A DNA stretch of 41,915 nt, from contig CALLVV010000010.1 in the NCBI GenBank assembly GCA_938012815.1, positions 1 to 41,915 on the forward strand, read 5' to 3'. Under the pieces are notes generated by a model. It worked only from the letters and a program-made list of their open reading frames with translations, made no database searches and was not told the DNA's origin. The stretch comes from an uncultured Propionibacteriaceae bacterium (GTDB lineage: Bacteria; Actinomycetota; Actinomycetes; Propionibacteriales; Propionibacteriaceae). A program made the translations under genes and the position numbers. Shown piece after piece: positions 1 to 7,712 of this stretch (position 1 is the stretch's first letter; every line of letters begins with the position of its first letter).

Positions 1-215
1 GCCTCCAGCTGCTCCGGGGTGAAGGTCTCCGACGGCCGCGGCCCCGACGGCACCACCGACTGAGAAAACGAAGGCTCAGAAGACGACGAAGAAGAAACAG
101 GACTCCCCGACCCCGACACACCACCCCCCGAACCAGACGACCCCCCACCACACGACACCAACACCGACACCACCGCCGCAACCACACCAACACGACACAC
201 CAACACTCGACTCAT
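1..215 (-). CDS. Partial secreted lipoprotein (N-terminus only)
   Basis: The reading frame starts at an ATG on the minus strand at 215, with a strong ribosome binding site (GGAGGT, 8 nt upstream), and runs off the left edge of the window. The first 22 residues form a lipoprotein signal: Arg near the start, a Val/Leu/Ala-rich core and the lipobox LVSC with Cys22. A low-complexity Gly/Ser tether follows, typical of actinobacterial surface lipoproteins. The visible part ends with FTPEQLE, where a folded domain presumably begins. Function cannot be told from this fragment. Base use is odd: the coding strand is nearly all G and T over the first 40 codons, unlike the C-ending codons of the neighbours. 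Confidence 0.7.
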   Translation of the reverse strand, partial: MSRVLVCRVGVVAAVVSVLVSCGGGSSGSGGGVSGSGSPVSSSSSSEPSFSQSVVPSGPRPSETFTPEQLE

Positions 216-552
216 CACACAACACCTCCATTGGTGCCACAACCCCGAACCGGCACCTCCGCCCCGGGACACCACCGACACTAGAACCACACACCAGCAC
301 CCGGAAGAAAAAAGAGAAACTCTGACCAAAAGTTAAGGATCCGGTGGGCGGGGCACCGCCCGAGTCCCGGGAATGAAGCGGCCCCGGAGGAGCAGCCCCA
401 CCGGTCCCGACTGCGAAGATCTTCCCCCCACACCACCATGGATTTGACCGCCCCGAGCAATCGAGCAGGGTATCCCGCGGCAGATTATCTCAGGGCTGAA
501 CCGGGGCTGACCCCAATGGTGTCGTCGCCGTGACGATCCGATAGTGGATTGC
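216..552. other. Intergenic region between divergent genes
   Basis: I see no convincing gene here. The stretch separates the minus-strand lipoprotein from the plus-strand DUF1707 gene, so it must hold both promoters. A GATAGT box at 540-545, 7 nt before the ATG at 553, is a plausible -10 element for the rightward gene. Confidence 0.5.
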
Positions 553-1098
553 ATGACCACGAGCATCAGCGACACCACCCGGGAGAAAGCCATCGACATC
601 ATTCAGCGCGCCTACGCGGAAGGGCGCATCAACGAACCGGAACTGGAGCACCGGTTGGACCTGATCCTTGAGGCCAGTTCACCCCAGCAGCTGCGCATGG
701 CGATCGCGGACCTGCCTGCGCCTCCCAGGACGCTGGCGCCCACACAACCCGGCACCACCACCGCCGGGCTCGCAAGCTCCTCCACCGATGCGGCTGCGCT
801 GATCCATTTCACCGGGCTGTTCTCAGGGCCGATCGGACCCGGCCTGGCCTGGCTGGCGACCAAGAACGGATCGGTGGTCAATCGCGAAGCCGCCAAAGCG
901 CTGAACTACCAGATTCTCGCCGCCGCTGGCTTCGTCGTGGGAGGGATGTTGAGCTTCATCGGGCTCGGGTTTCCCCTCTTCCTGTGGACCGCCGGATGGA
1001 TGGCGCTCACCATCATCAGCGTGGTCAAGGCCAATCGGGGCGAGGACTGGGAAAATCCCTTGACCCAGATCACCGGGTTCCGGCCCATCACATATTGA
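553..1098 (+). CDS. DUF1707 (SHOCT-like) and DUF4870-type membrane protein
   Basis: A 181-residue protein of unknown role. Residues about 5-58 match the DUF1707 pattern seen at the N-terminus of many actinobacterial membrane proteins (REKAIDIIQRAYAEGRI.EPELEHRLD). After a Pro/Thr/Ala linker come three hydrophobic segments in a DUF4870/Tic20-like arrangement, with the sequence REAAKALNYQI and a short Trp-rich tail. A GTG at 544 is also in frame, but the ATG at 553 sits 7 nt after a GATAGT box, which fits the leaderless pattern of this window, so I chose 553. The protein is probably in the cytoplasmic membrane. The gene stands alone. Confidence 0.75.
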   Translation: MTTSISDTTREKAIDIIQRAYAEGRINEPELEHRLDLILEASSPQQLRMAIADLPAPPRTLAPTQPGTTTAGLASSSTDAAALIHFTGLFSGPIGPGLAWLATKNGSVVNREAAKALNYQILAAAGFVVGGMLSFIGLGFPLFLWTAGWMALTIISVVKANRGEDWENPLTQITGFRPITY

Positions 1099-1493
1099 GC
1101 CCTGTCCTTTGACCGAAGCTCCTTGGAGAACCTGACGGCACTTGTCTTGTGCCAAGTGATTTCGGGGTCAGTTCTCGACCGCACTGGGCATCCGGGTTTC
1201 TGGACCTCCGGCGTCGTCGAAGAGGTGTCCCGGCAGCCACATCGGGTTTTCCAGATGCCCTCCGGGGCATTCATCGACCTGCCCGAACCAAGGCTCCGTC
1301 CCGCCTCGGGCCGCGTGCAACATCGCGTCCCCTTCCCCCCTCAGCACCTTGAATCTGGTGGCCCTCCGGGGCAACTCCGCGGATATTGACGAACCATGCT
1401 CCTTCGCTTTTCTCATGAGAACAACCACTTCTTGTGAAATCCATTTCAATTCGTGTCCAAGCCCGTGCTGCCGGAGGCCGCGACGGACTCGCT
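1099..1493. other. Intergenic region, no gene supported
   Basis: The DUF1707 gene and cbiO end facing each other across about 395 bases. Several open frames exist, but none has a convincing ribosome binding site, a recognisable family or normal codon use. A short inverted repeat (CACTTG/CAAGTG, around 1140-1159) could help terminate the rightward gene. A decayed gene cannot be excluded. Confidence 0.4.
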
Positions 1494-2294
1494 TCAGCCG
1501 ACGGGCCAGCGCTGCCTGACCTGCTCGACGCTGGTCGCGGGAGTTTCCCACCCCAGCGCCGCGGACAACTGCAACAGGATCGGTTGACGTAGGCGGGCGG
1601 CCGCCAGGAGCTCGGCGTCGCTGAGCAGCTCCACGAGCCCGCCTTGCCGCAGCCTCCCGTCGGTCATCACCGCGGCATGGGTGGCAAAAGCCAGAGCGTT
1701 GTCCACCTCGTGGGTCGAGAACACCAACGTGGTGCCCCGCGCGTTGATCTCCCCCAGCTTCTGCAGCAGGGCCTCAACCCCGGCGGGATCCAGCCCGGCC
1801 GTCGGTTCGTCGAGCAGCAGCACATCCACGTTCATCGCCAACGCGCCGGCGATGACCACGCGTTTCCGCTCCCCGTAGCTGAGTTGATGGGTGGGCCGGT
1901 CGGCCAAGTGTTCGATGCCCATGGCGGATATCGCCGAATCCGTGGCCTCGGCGGCCTCGGTTTCGGACAGCCCCAGGTTCAACGGGCCAAAGCTCACGTC
2001 CTGCCGCGCGTCCGCGGAGAACAACTGATCGTCCGGGTCCTGCAGCACCAGCTGCACACGACGCCGATGCGCCCTGAGCCCGGCACGGTCGAAACGCACC
2101 GGCTCCCCATTGAGGAGAACCTGTCCGGCCGATGGCCGGTGCGCACCTGCGATGGTGCGCAGCAGGGTGGTCTTGCCCGAGCCGTTGGCGCCGAGCAACG
2201 CCAGCCGGGCCCCTGCAGGAACCTCCAGGTCGAGGCCCCGCAGCACCTCGCGTCCCTCGAAACCCGCGACGATTCCAGCCGCAACCAGTCTCAT
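1494..2294 (-). CDS. cbiO: Cobalt ECF transporter ATPase CbiO
   Basis: The 266-residue ATPase powers cobalt import by the CbiMNQO energy-coupling-factor transporter, at the inner face of the membrane. Walker A is GANGSGKT (35-42). The Q-loop lies in VLQDPDDQLF, which is typical of the CbiO/EcfA subfamily. The signature is LSYGERKRV, Walker B is LLLDEPTAGLDP and the H-loop His is in FSTHEVD. The ATG at 2294 overlaps the cbiQ stop as ATGA, so the two are translationally coupled; longer starts would run through cbiQ. It is the last gene of the operon and presumably shares control by the cobalamin riboswitch upstream of cbiM. Confidence 0.95.
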   Translation of the reverse strand: MRLVAAGIVAGFEGREVLRGLDLEVPAGARLALLGANGSGKTTLLRTIAGAHRPSAGQVLLNGEPVRFDRAGLRAHRRRVQLVLQDPDDQLFSADARQDVSFGPLNLGLSETEAAEATDSAISAMGIEHLADRPTHQLSYGERKRVVIAGALAMNVDVLLLDEPTAGLDPAGVEALLQKLGEINARGTTLVFSTHEVDNALAFATHAAVMTDGRLRQGGLVELLSDAELLAAARLRQPILLQLSAALGWETPATSVEQVRQRWPVG

Positions 2295-3049
2295 AGCGTC
2301 CACAACGCAACTCCCCACGTGAGGATCATTCCCACCAACACCCAGACCGGAAGATGCCGGTTTCCGCGCCGGGACGGCAGGGTGGTCAAGGTTGATTCGT
2401 GTCCCCGGATGGCCAGGCCGTCGGCCAGGCGGGCGGATGCCAACCAGGTCCGCACGGCGACCGCACCGACCAGCTGCCCTGCCTCGGCGAACCGCCGCTT
2501 CAGGGGCCCGGTGCCACCGAGACGTTGCTGCTGGGCCTGGCGCACCAGGACCAGCGAGTTCCAGGCGGTGAAGATCATCCGGTACATCAACGAGGCGATC
2601 TCGATCAGGGGGGCCGGAACGTGTAGTTTTCTCAGCCAGCTGAGCAGATCCACCATGGGGGTGGTCATGGCAAGCACCAGCACCCCCAGGGTTCCGGCCG
2701 TCGCCCGCAGCAGCAGACCGACCCCCAGGGCGATGTCGGTCTCCCGGATCCCCAGCCAGCCCCAACGCCAGCCGGGTCCGTCGAAAGTACCGATCGTCAG
2801 CGTCGCCGAAACCGCTCCCAGAATGATGAACACCGCGGGGGCGGTCATGGCGACGGCCACCAAACGGACCGGAATCCTGGCAACGGCCAGGGCGGCAACA
2901 GCCATTGCCGCGACAAGAACCGCGGTTGGCCAAGGACGTGCCAGCAGCGCCGTCAACACGAGCAGCAGCGACAGACCCACCTTCTGACCGACCGGGATGG
3001 CCCGCCAAGGACTGCCCCAGGCGGAGTCGTCCAAGCCGCTAATCCTCAA
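2291..3049 (-). CDS. cbiQ: Cobalt ECF transporter transmembrane protein CbiQ
   Basis: This 252-residue membrane protein is the T component that couples CbiO to the substrate-binding CbiM. It begins with the usual CbiQ layout (SGLDDSAWGSPWR) followed by about five hydrophobic segments. The cytoplasmic coupling motif is present as ARLADGLAIRGHE, matching the Ala-Arg-Gly pattern of the family. I chose the TTG at 3049, which follows a GGGGGT site and gives an 11-nt overlap with cbiN. Longer readings extend far into cbiN with no family similarity. Confidence 0.92.
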   Translation of the reverse strand: MRISGLDDSAWGSPWRAIPVGQKVGLSLLLVLTALLARPWPTAVLVAAMAVAALAVARIPVRLVAVAMTAPAVFIILGAVSATLTIGTFDGPGWRWGWLGIRETDIALGVGLLLRATAGTLGVLVLAMTTPMVDLLSWLRKLHVPAPLIEIASLMYRMIFTAWNSLVLVRQAQQQRLGGTGPLKRRFAEAGQLVGAVAVRTWLASARLADGLAIRGHESTLTTLPSRRGNRHLPVWVLVGMILTWGVALWTL

Positions 3050-3353
3050 CGGATGCGGACCCCCTGGCTTCCTTCTCGGCCTTGCGCCTGCCGGCCATGC
3101 GGCCGAGGCAGTAGAACATGATCCCGGAGCCGAGAGCGGCTTGCATGGCGAACAGCCCCGACTCGATCTCTCCACCCGCGGGTGGGGCGATGGGTTGGAA
3201 CCAGGGCTCGGTGCCGTTCTCCTCCAGGATGTCGGTCACGGCAGAATCGGTGCCACCGAACTCGGACTCAGCGGGCGCGGTGTAGAACGGGATGCAGAAC
3301 AGCAGGACCAAGGCGACGAGTCCCGCGATGACTCCCCACTTGTTCAGTTTCAT
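3039..3353 (-). CDS. cbiN: Cobalt transport accessory protein CbiN
   Basis: A small two-helix membrane protein of 104 residues that supports metal loading of CbiM in group-I cobalt transporters. The two hydrophobic helices flank an extracytoplasmic loop with the family pattern SEFGGTDS.. and EPWFQPIAPP..GEIESGLFA. The ATG at 3353 overlaps the cbiM stop as ATGA, so the protein should be made in step with CbiM. The charged C-terminal tail (GRRKAEKEARG) overlaps the start of cbiQ. Confidence 0.93.
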   Translation of the reverse strand: MKLNKWGVIAGLVALVLLFCIPFYTAPAESEFGGTDSAVTDILEENGTEPWFQPIAPPAGGEIESGLFAMQAALGSGIMFYCLGRMAGRRKAEKEARGSASVED

Positions 3354-4027
3354 GACGCCGCCTCCACGTCCTTGCGGGAGAGCACACCGAGCTTCGACAG
3401 CTCGGGCGATGCGACCCTGGTCAGGAAGGAGAAAAGGAACACGCCGAGAACGCCCTCGGCGAGAGCCAGCGGAATCTGGGTCAGGGCGAAGATGGACATG
3501 AACTTCACCAGGGTGGCCCCGAAGCTGCCTTCGGTGCCCGGGTAGGCGATGGCCAGCTGGAAGCTCGTGACGACATAGGTGCTGAGGTCTGCGACGGCCA
3601 TGGCGAGGAACACCGCCACCATCTTGTTGACCTTCTTGAACAGCACCCACATCAGGTAGCCACACCACGGGCCCACGATGGCCATGGAGAACACGTTCGC
3701 CCCAAGGGTCGTGAGGCCTCCGTGCGCCAGCAGGATCGCCTGGAAAAGCAGGACGATGGTCCCGAGGAAGGCCAGGACCGGAGGTTTGAACAGCACGGCC
3801 CCGGCCCCCGTCCCGGTCGGGTGCGAGGAGGAACCCGTGACCGAGGGCAGTTTCACCGCCGACAGGGCGAAGGTGAAGGCGCCGGCTGCAGCCAGCAGGA
3901 GTTTGGAGTCAGGATCCTTGCGTACCTGTTTCACGACGGCCATGGCCCCGTGGACCACGAACGGCGTCGCGGCCACGAACCAGGCAGCGGCCTGCAACGG
4001 GGGTAGAAAACCCTCTGCGATGTGCAT
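3350..4027 (-). CDS. cbiM: Cobalt ECF transporter substrate-binding protein CbiM
   Basis: The 225-residue S component selects Co(II). It begins MHIAEGFLPP. In CbiM/NikM proteins the N-terminal Met-His reaches into the metal site, which is why I chose the ATG at 4027 over an in-frame ATG at 4039. The downstream start also has AAGGGA 11 nt ahead, whereas the upstream ATG overlaps that site. About seven hydrophobic helices follow, with the family pattern SAVKLPSVTGSSSHPTGTG containing the conserved SSSHPTG metal-site loop. It is the first gene of cbiMNQO and directly downstream of the cobalamin riboswitch. Confidence 0.95.
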   Translation of the reverse strand: MHIAEGFLPPLQAAAWFVAATPFVVHGAMAVVKQVRKDPDSKLLLAAAGAFTFALSAVKLPSVTGSSSHPTGTGAGAVLFKPPVLAFLGTIVLLFQAILLAHGGLTTLGANVFSMAIVGPWCGYLMWVLFKKVNKMVAVFLAMAVADLSTYVVTSFQLAIAYPGTEGSFGATLVKFMSIFALTQIPLALAEGVLGVFLFSFLTRVASPELSKLGVLSRKDVEAAS

Positions 4028-4046
4028 GACGAAACACATCCCTTCT

Positions 4047-4161
4047 GCGGAATCATGCGTTCCGCGACGGGGCGTGGGACGAGTTCCTGACTTGCCTGGA
4101 TTGACTCACAGTGGCGCGACCGTCCCGGATTTCCACCGGGTTCCTCGTGACTAACCCACGC
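4047..4161 (-). promoter_or_regulatory. Cobalamin riboswitch controlling cbiMNQO
   Basis: Read on the minus strand, the aptamer shows the conserved blocks in order: GGTGGAAATCCGGGACGG (4137-4120), GCGCCACTG (4117-4109) and the B12 box AAGTCAGGAACTCG (4093-4080). P1 closes with a perfect 7-bp pairing, GCGTGGG (4161-4155) with CCCACGC (4078-4072). A perfect hairpin GCGGAA/TTCCGC (4065-4060 with 4052-4047) lies just before the cbiM ribosome binding site and is a candidate expression platform. High cobalamin should turn cobalt import off. The aptamer is compact compared with the usual roughly 200 nt. Confidence 0.9.
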
Positions 4162-4311
4162 TTCGGGCCTCACACTACCGGAACAAAGGGCAGTGACCAC
4201 ACCCTGCCGGAGGCAGCCGCCTGCGCCGGGGAACAGCTGATGATAGTGGGAGTCTTCATGTCCATCTGGTCCCGGCCTGACCCCAATACCGGAAGGCCCA
4301 CAGGGTCTCGG

Positions 4312-4971
4312 TCACAGCTCGGACTCGCTCGCCAAGGCGTTGATCGCCGAAGCGGCCAGCGCGGATCCCCCCCGATGCCCGTGAACCACGAGCCACGGCA
4401 CCCCGAAGTCGGAATCCGCGAGGGCCTGCTTCGACTCTGCCGAGCCGACGAAACCGACGGGAACACCGATGATGGCCGCGGGACGCGGCCCACCATCGGC
4501 GATCACTTCCAGGAGGTGGAACAGCGCAGTCGGGGCGTTCCCGATGGCGACCACCGCGCCCTCGAGGTCATCGCCCCACAGCGACACGGCTGCCGCGGAA
4601 CGGGTGGTTCCCCATTCAGCGGCCAGCACTGCCGCCCGTTGATCGCGCAGGAGGCAGCGCACCTCGTTGTCGGCGGGAAGGCGCCTGCGGGTGATGCCGG
4701 ACTTGATCATGTTCGAGTCAACGAAGATCGGGGCTCCCCCGCGCAGGGCGCCGCGCGCGGCGGACACCAAGCCGGGATGGAAGACGATGTGCCGGGGCAG
4801 GTCGAGATCACCGGCGGTGTGGATCATGCGCACCACCACCTGGGCCTCCTCGGGGGTGAAAGCCGTCAGATCGGCTCCCTCCCGGACGATACGGAAGGAC
4901 TCCTTGGAAATGGCGGCGCCGTTGGTTTCGTAGAAGTAGCGTCTCTCGGGTCGCTTCACCACCGCGGTCAC
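4312..4971 (-). CDS. cobH: Precorrin-8X / cobalt-precorrin-8 methylmutase
   Basis: The 219-residue enzyme moves the C-11 methyl group to C-12 to give hydrogenobyrinic (or cobyrinic) acid in cobalamin synthesis. The catalytic His lies in VVRMIHTAGDLDLPRHIVF. Further family blocks are IFVDSNMIKSGITRR, ALFHLLEVI and GVPVGFVGSAESK. I chose the GTG at 4971: it overlaps the stop of a short upstream ORF as GTGA and gives the usual family length. The gene lies upstream of, and in line with, the cobalt importer, joining metal uptake to corrin synthesis. Whether it should be called cobH (aerobic) or cbiC (anaerobic) cannot be decided here. Confidence 0.9.
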   Translation of the reverse strand: MTAVVKRPERRYFYETNGAAISKESFRIVREGADLTAFTPEEAQVVVRMIHTAGDLDLPRHIVFHPGLVSAARGALRGGAPIFVDSNMIKSGITRRRLPADNEVRCLLRDQRAAVLAAEWGTTRSAAAVSLWGDDLEGAVVAIGNAPTALFHLLEVIADGGPRPAAIIGVPVGFVGSAESKQALADSDFGVPWLVVHGHRGGSALAASAINALASESEL

Positions 4972-5057
4972 CTGCCGGTCGCGGCCAAGACGGTCCCAGC
5001 ATCCGCCGGGGTGATAACCCCACACTTTCCGCCGGGCTCACCGCAGTTCTCATCCAT
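4968..5057 (-). CDS. Short ORF (29 aa) coupled to methylmutase gene
   Basis: A 30-codon frame begins at the ATG at 5057 and stops at 4968-4970, overlapping the methylmutase GTG as GTGA. The product starts MDENCGEPGGKCG and holds a C-x6-C pair. There is no clear ribosome binding site, so it might be leaderless or not translated at all. The exact 4-nt overlap and normal codon use argue for translation with coupled re-initiation. I do not recognise the peptide. It could be a small metal-binding peptide, a regulatory leader, or chance. Confidence 0.4.
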   Translation of the reverse strand: MDENCGEPGGKCGVITPADAGTVLAATGR

Positions 5058-5179
5058 GGTGTGTCGGGAGGGCGGGAGGCCGGGGCAACGGTCATGTTCA
5101 ACGGTTCGGATCATGCCTGCCATTCTGATCTACCCGCTTGCCCGCTGCGGGAGACGACATCCGGGAATGCCGTCCAGGC

Positions 5180-5185
5180 TACGAT
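5180..5185 (+). promoter_or_regulatory. -10 box for leaderless lipB
   Basis: TACGAT ends 7 nt before the ATG at 5193, so transcription should begin at or next to the start codon. No ribosome binding site is seen. Confidence 0.55.
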
Positions 5186-5192
5186 GTCCGCG

Positions 5193-5846
5193 ATGTTGAC
5201 CTTCGAGTACCGCGGCCTGGGCACCGAGCATTTCCGCAGCGACTACCGGGAATCGTGGGATTACCAGCGTCAGGTGCACGCCGAGGTCGCGGCCGGGAAA
5301 CGGCCCGGGCACGTGATCCTGCTGGAACACGACCCCGTCTACACGGCGGGACGGGCCACCCTGCCAGAGGAGCGTCCCTTCGACGGCACCCCGGTGGTGG
5401 ACGTGGACCGGGGCGGGAAGATCACCTGGCACGGCCCCGGCCAGCTCACCGGTTACCCGATCCTGCCCCTGCCCGATGGCGTCGGCGTGGTGGATCCGAT
5501 CCGGCGTTTCGAGGACGCCGTCGTCGATCTGCTGACCGGTTACGGCCTGGACGGGCGACGCGTGAGTGGCAGAACGGGGGTCTGGTTGCCCGCTTCCGGG
5601 GGCCGGCCAGAACGCAAGATCTGCGCCATCGGGATCAGGGTTGCCAGACGAACCACGATGCACGGTTTCGCCCTCAACGTGCTCCCCAACCGAGAGGCGT
5701 TCGGAAACATCGTTCCCTGCGGCATCAGCGATGCCGGGGTGACCTCCCTGGCGGAGGAACTGCCCGGGAACTGGGATGTCGCCGCGGTTGCCCACAACCT
5801 GGAGCCCCACCTCCGCGAACACCTGGTGGCCTTCGAGCACGGGTGA
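5193..5846 (+). CDS. lipB: Octanoyl-(acyl-carrier-protein) transferase
   Basis: LipB moves the octanoyl group from acyl carrier protein to lipoyl domains, the first step of de novo lipoate synthesis. The protein is 217 residues. Conserved blocks are RGGKITWHGPGQLTGYPI and GVWLP..., then the catalytic Lys142 in RKICAIGIRV and Cys176 in NIVPCGISD, at the same numbers as reported for the M. tuberculosis enzyme. I chose the ATG at 5193, 7 nt after a TACGAT box. An in-frame ATG at 5184 lies inside that box. lipA follows 73 bp later and completes the pathway. Confidence 0.95.
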   Translation: MLTFEYRGLGTEHFRSDYRESWDYQRQVHAEVAAGKRPGHVILLEHDPVYTAGRATLPEERPFDGTPVVDVDRGGKITWHGPGQLTGYPILPLPDGVGVVDPIRRFEDAVVDLLTGYGLDGRRVSGRTGVWLPASGGRPERKICAIGIRVARRTTMHGFALNVLPNREAFGNIVPCGISDAGVTSLAEELPGNWDVAAVAHNLEPHLREHLVAFEHG

Positions 5847-5906
5847 ACCGATACACACGAACCCACGGGACGGTTCTGTGAACCACACGACCAGCACTTC
5901 AGCAGG

Positions 5907-5912
5907 TATCAT
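5907..5912 (+). promoter_or_regulatory. -10 box for leaderless lipA
   Basis: TATCAT lies 7 nt before the GTG at 5920. lipA therefore probably has its own leaderless transcript in addition to any read-through from lipB. Confidence 0.55.
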
Positions 5913-5919
5913 CCCCCGG

Positions 5920-6873
5920 GTGACCGCTGTACATCCGGATGGACGTCGACTGCTCCGCATCGAGGCCAAGAACGCCGAGACCCCGATCGAACGCAAACCC
6001 GACTGGATCCGCACCACCGCCCGTACCGGCCCGAACTACAAGGACCTGCAGCAGATCGTCCAGAAAGCGGAGCTGCACACCGTCTGTCGTGAGGCGAACT
6101 GCCCCAACATCTTCGAGTGTTGGGAGGATCGCGAATCCACCTTCCTGATCGGCGGTGACCAGTGCACCCGGCGCTGCGACTTCTGCCAGATCACCTCCGC
6201 GAAACCCGAGGGTTATGACCCGGCCGAGCCGATGCGCGTCGCCGCGTCCGTGAAGAAGATGGGGTTGCGTTACGCCACCGTCACCGGGGTCTGCCGTGAC
6301 GACCTGCCCGACCAGGGCGCCTGGCTGTACGCCGAGACCATCCGCCAGATCCATGCGGTCAATCCCGGAGTCGGTGTGGAAATGTTGGCCCCGGATTTCT
6401 CCGCGGAGCCGGATCTGGTGGGTCAGGTCCTGGACGCCCGGCCCGAGGTGTTCGCCCACAACGTGGAGACCGTGCCGCGGATCTTCAAGCGCATCCGCCC
6501 GGCCTTTCGCTACGACCGTTCCCTCGACGTGCTGAGGATGAGCCGGGACGCGGGGCTGGTGACGAAATCGAACCTGATCCTGGGGATGGGCGAGACCCGT
6601 GAGGAGGTCTCCCAGGCCCTGGTGGACCTGTACGAGGCGGGAACCGAGCTGATCACCATCACCCAGTACCTGCGCCCGAACGCAACCCTGCACCCGATTT
6701 CGCGCTGGGTGCCTCCCGAAGAGTTCGACGAGCTCGCCGAGGAGGCGAAACAGATCGGTTATTCTGGCGTGCTCTCCGGACCCCTCGTACGCTCGTCCTA
6801 TCGGGCGGGCAGGCTTTACAGGACTGCCATGGAAGAACGCAAGAAGGCCGCGCGGAAGGCTGGTGGCAAGTGA
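5920..6873 (+). CDS. lipA: Lipoyl synthase (radical SAM)
   Basis: LipA inserts two sulfur atoms into the octanoyl chain made by LipB. The 317-residue protein has both iron-sulfur clusters: the auxiliary cluster cysteines C56, C61 and C67 (CREANCPNIFEC) and the radical-SAM motif CTRRCDFC with C82, C86 and C89. Later blocks VTGVCRDDLPDQGA, FAHNVETVPRI and LMLGMGE-like LILGMGETREE are typical, and the C-terminal RSSYRAG supplies the conserved Arg-Ser-Ser of the auxiliary site. The GTG start at 5920 is supported by the TATCAT box; an upstream in-frame start would overlap lipB. The stop overlaps the next gene by one base. Confidence 0.96.
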   Translation: MTAVHPDGRRLLRIEAKNAETPIERKPDWIRTTARTGPNYKDLQQIVQKAELHTVCREANCPNIFECWEDRESTFLIGGDQCTRRCDFCQITSAKPEGYDPAEPMRVAASVKKMGLRYATVTGVCRDDLPDQGAWLYAETIRQIHAVNPGVGVEMLAPDFSAEPDLVGQVLDARPEVFAHNVETVPRIFKRIRPAFRYDRSLDVLRMSRDAGLVTKSNLILGMGETREEVSQALVDLYEAGTELITITQYLRPNATLHPISRWVPPEEFDELAEEAKQIGYSGVLSGPLVRSSYRAGRLYRTAMEERKKAARKAGGK

Positions 6874-7676
6874 TGGCACGCAGTGAGAGGGCCCAGGAAC
6901 TGGCCCAACGACAGAAGGAACAGAAGCAGCGACAGAGGGAGAAGGCCCGCGCCGAGAAACTGCGCCGCAAGAACTCCAGCAACCCGGCTGACTGGGGTCA
7001 GATCCGCCAGATCAAGGAGTCCTACAAACTCACGAAACAACAGGACCCGATGCTGCCGTGGATCCTGCTCGCCGCTGGCCTCCTCCCGTTCGCCCTCATC
7101 CTGATCCTCGGGTTCGTGCTGCACTCGCCCATCATGTGGGGCTTGTTGGGCGTCGCCACCGGCCTGCTGGTGGCACTGCTGGTGTTCACGCGGCGCGTCA
7201 AACGCGCAGCCTTCAGCCGCTACGAGGGGCAGGCGGGCTCCGCCGAGCTGGCGTTGAACATGCTCGGGAAGAAGTGGAAGTGCACCATCGCGGTGGCGGT
7301 CACCCGCAACCGCGACTCCGCAAACGTGGTGCACCGTGCCGTCGGTCCCGGTGGCCTCGTGCTGATCGGTGAAGGAGACCCCAAGAGCCTCAAGACTTTG
7401 CTCGCCTCCGAGAAGAAGAAACACGAACAGGTCGCCTACGGTGTGAAGGTGACCACCTTCGTGGTCGGCAGGGGCGGCGGGCAGGTTCCCCTCGACCGGC
7501 TGGCCGACGAGATCAAGAAACTCCCCAAGGCCCTCAGCACCTCAAAGATCACCGAAGTGGAGGACCGGCTCCGGGCGCTAGACGCGATGCGTCCGAAGCT
7601 GCCCATGCCGAAGGGCCCCATGCCCACCGGCAAGGGCGGCATGAAAGGGGCCCGGCAGGCGATCCGGGGCCGTTGA
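6873..7676 (+). CDS. DUF4191 membrane protein
   Basis: A 267-residue protein of unknown function that commonly follows lipA in actinobacteria. The N-terminus is a strongly charged Gln/Lys/Arg helix (about residues 1-40), probably coiled coil. Two transmembrane helices follow (around 60-105), then a soluble domain with GEGDPKSLKTLLASEKKKHEQV and a basic, Gly/Met-rich tail. The ATG at 6873 shares a base with the lipA stop (TGATG), so the two genes are coupled. A role linked to lipoate or the envelope is only a guess from position. Confidence 0.85.
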   Translation: MARSERAQELAQRQKEQKQRQREKARAEKLRRKNSSNPADWGQIRQIKESYKLTKQQDPMLPWILLAAGLLPFALILILGFVLHSPIMWGLLGVATGLLVALLVFTRRVKRAAFSRYEGQAGSAELALNMLGKKWKCTIAVAVTRNRDSANVVHRAVGPGGLVLIGEGDPKSLKTLLASEKKKHEQVAYGVKVTTFVVGRGGGQVPLDRLADEIKKLPKALSTSKITEVEDRLRALDAMRPKLPMPKGPMPTGKGGMKGARQAIRGR

Positions 7677-7699
7677 CGCGATCCCCCGGTTTTCACTGG

Positions 7700-7705
7700 T
7701 AGCTT
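7700..7705 (+). promoter_or_regulatory. -10 box for leaderless ABC-F gene
   Basis: TAGCTT ends 7 nt before the GTG at 7713. A TTGACG at 7673-7678 could be the -35, but at 21 bp the spacing is long. Confidence 0.45.
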
Positions 7706-7712
7706 TCCGGAC

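Noticed and set aside
1..63. End of a plus-strand gene at the left edge
   Set aside because: The minus-strand lipoprotein frame has a start, ribosome site and lipobox; the plus frame is its shadow.
1168..1551. A minus-strand 127-aa frame running into the end of cbiO
   Set aside because: No family, no ribosome binding site, and it overlaps the 3' part of cbiO by 58 bases; kept only as a remark about the intergenic region.
1644..2987. A 447-codon plus-strand frame opposite cbiO and cbiQ
   Set aside because: Shadow of the cobalt transporter genes, which have unmistakable motifs on the other strand.
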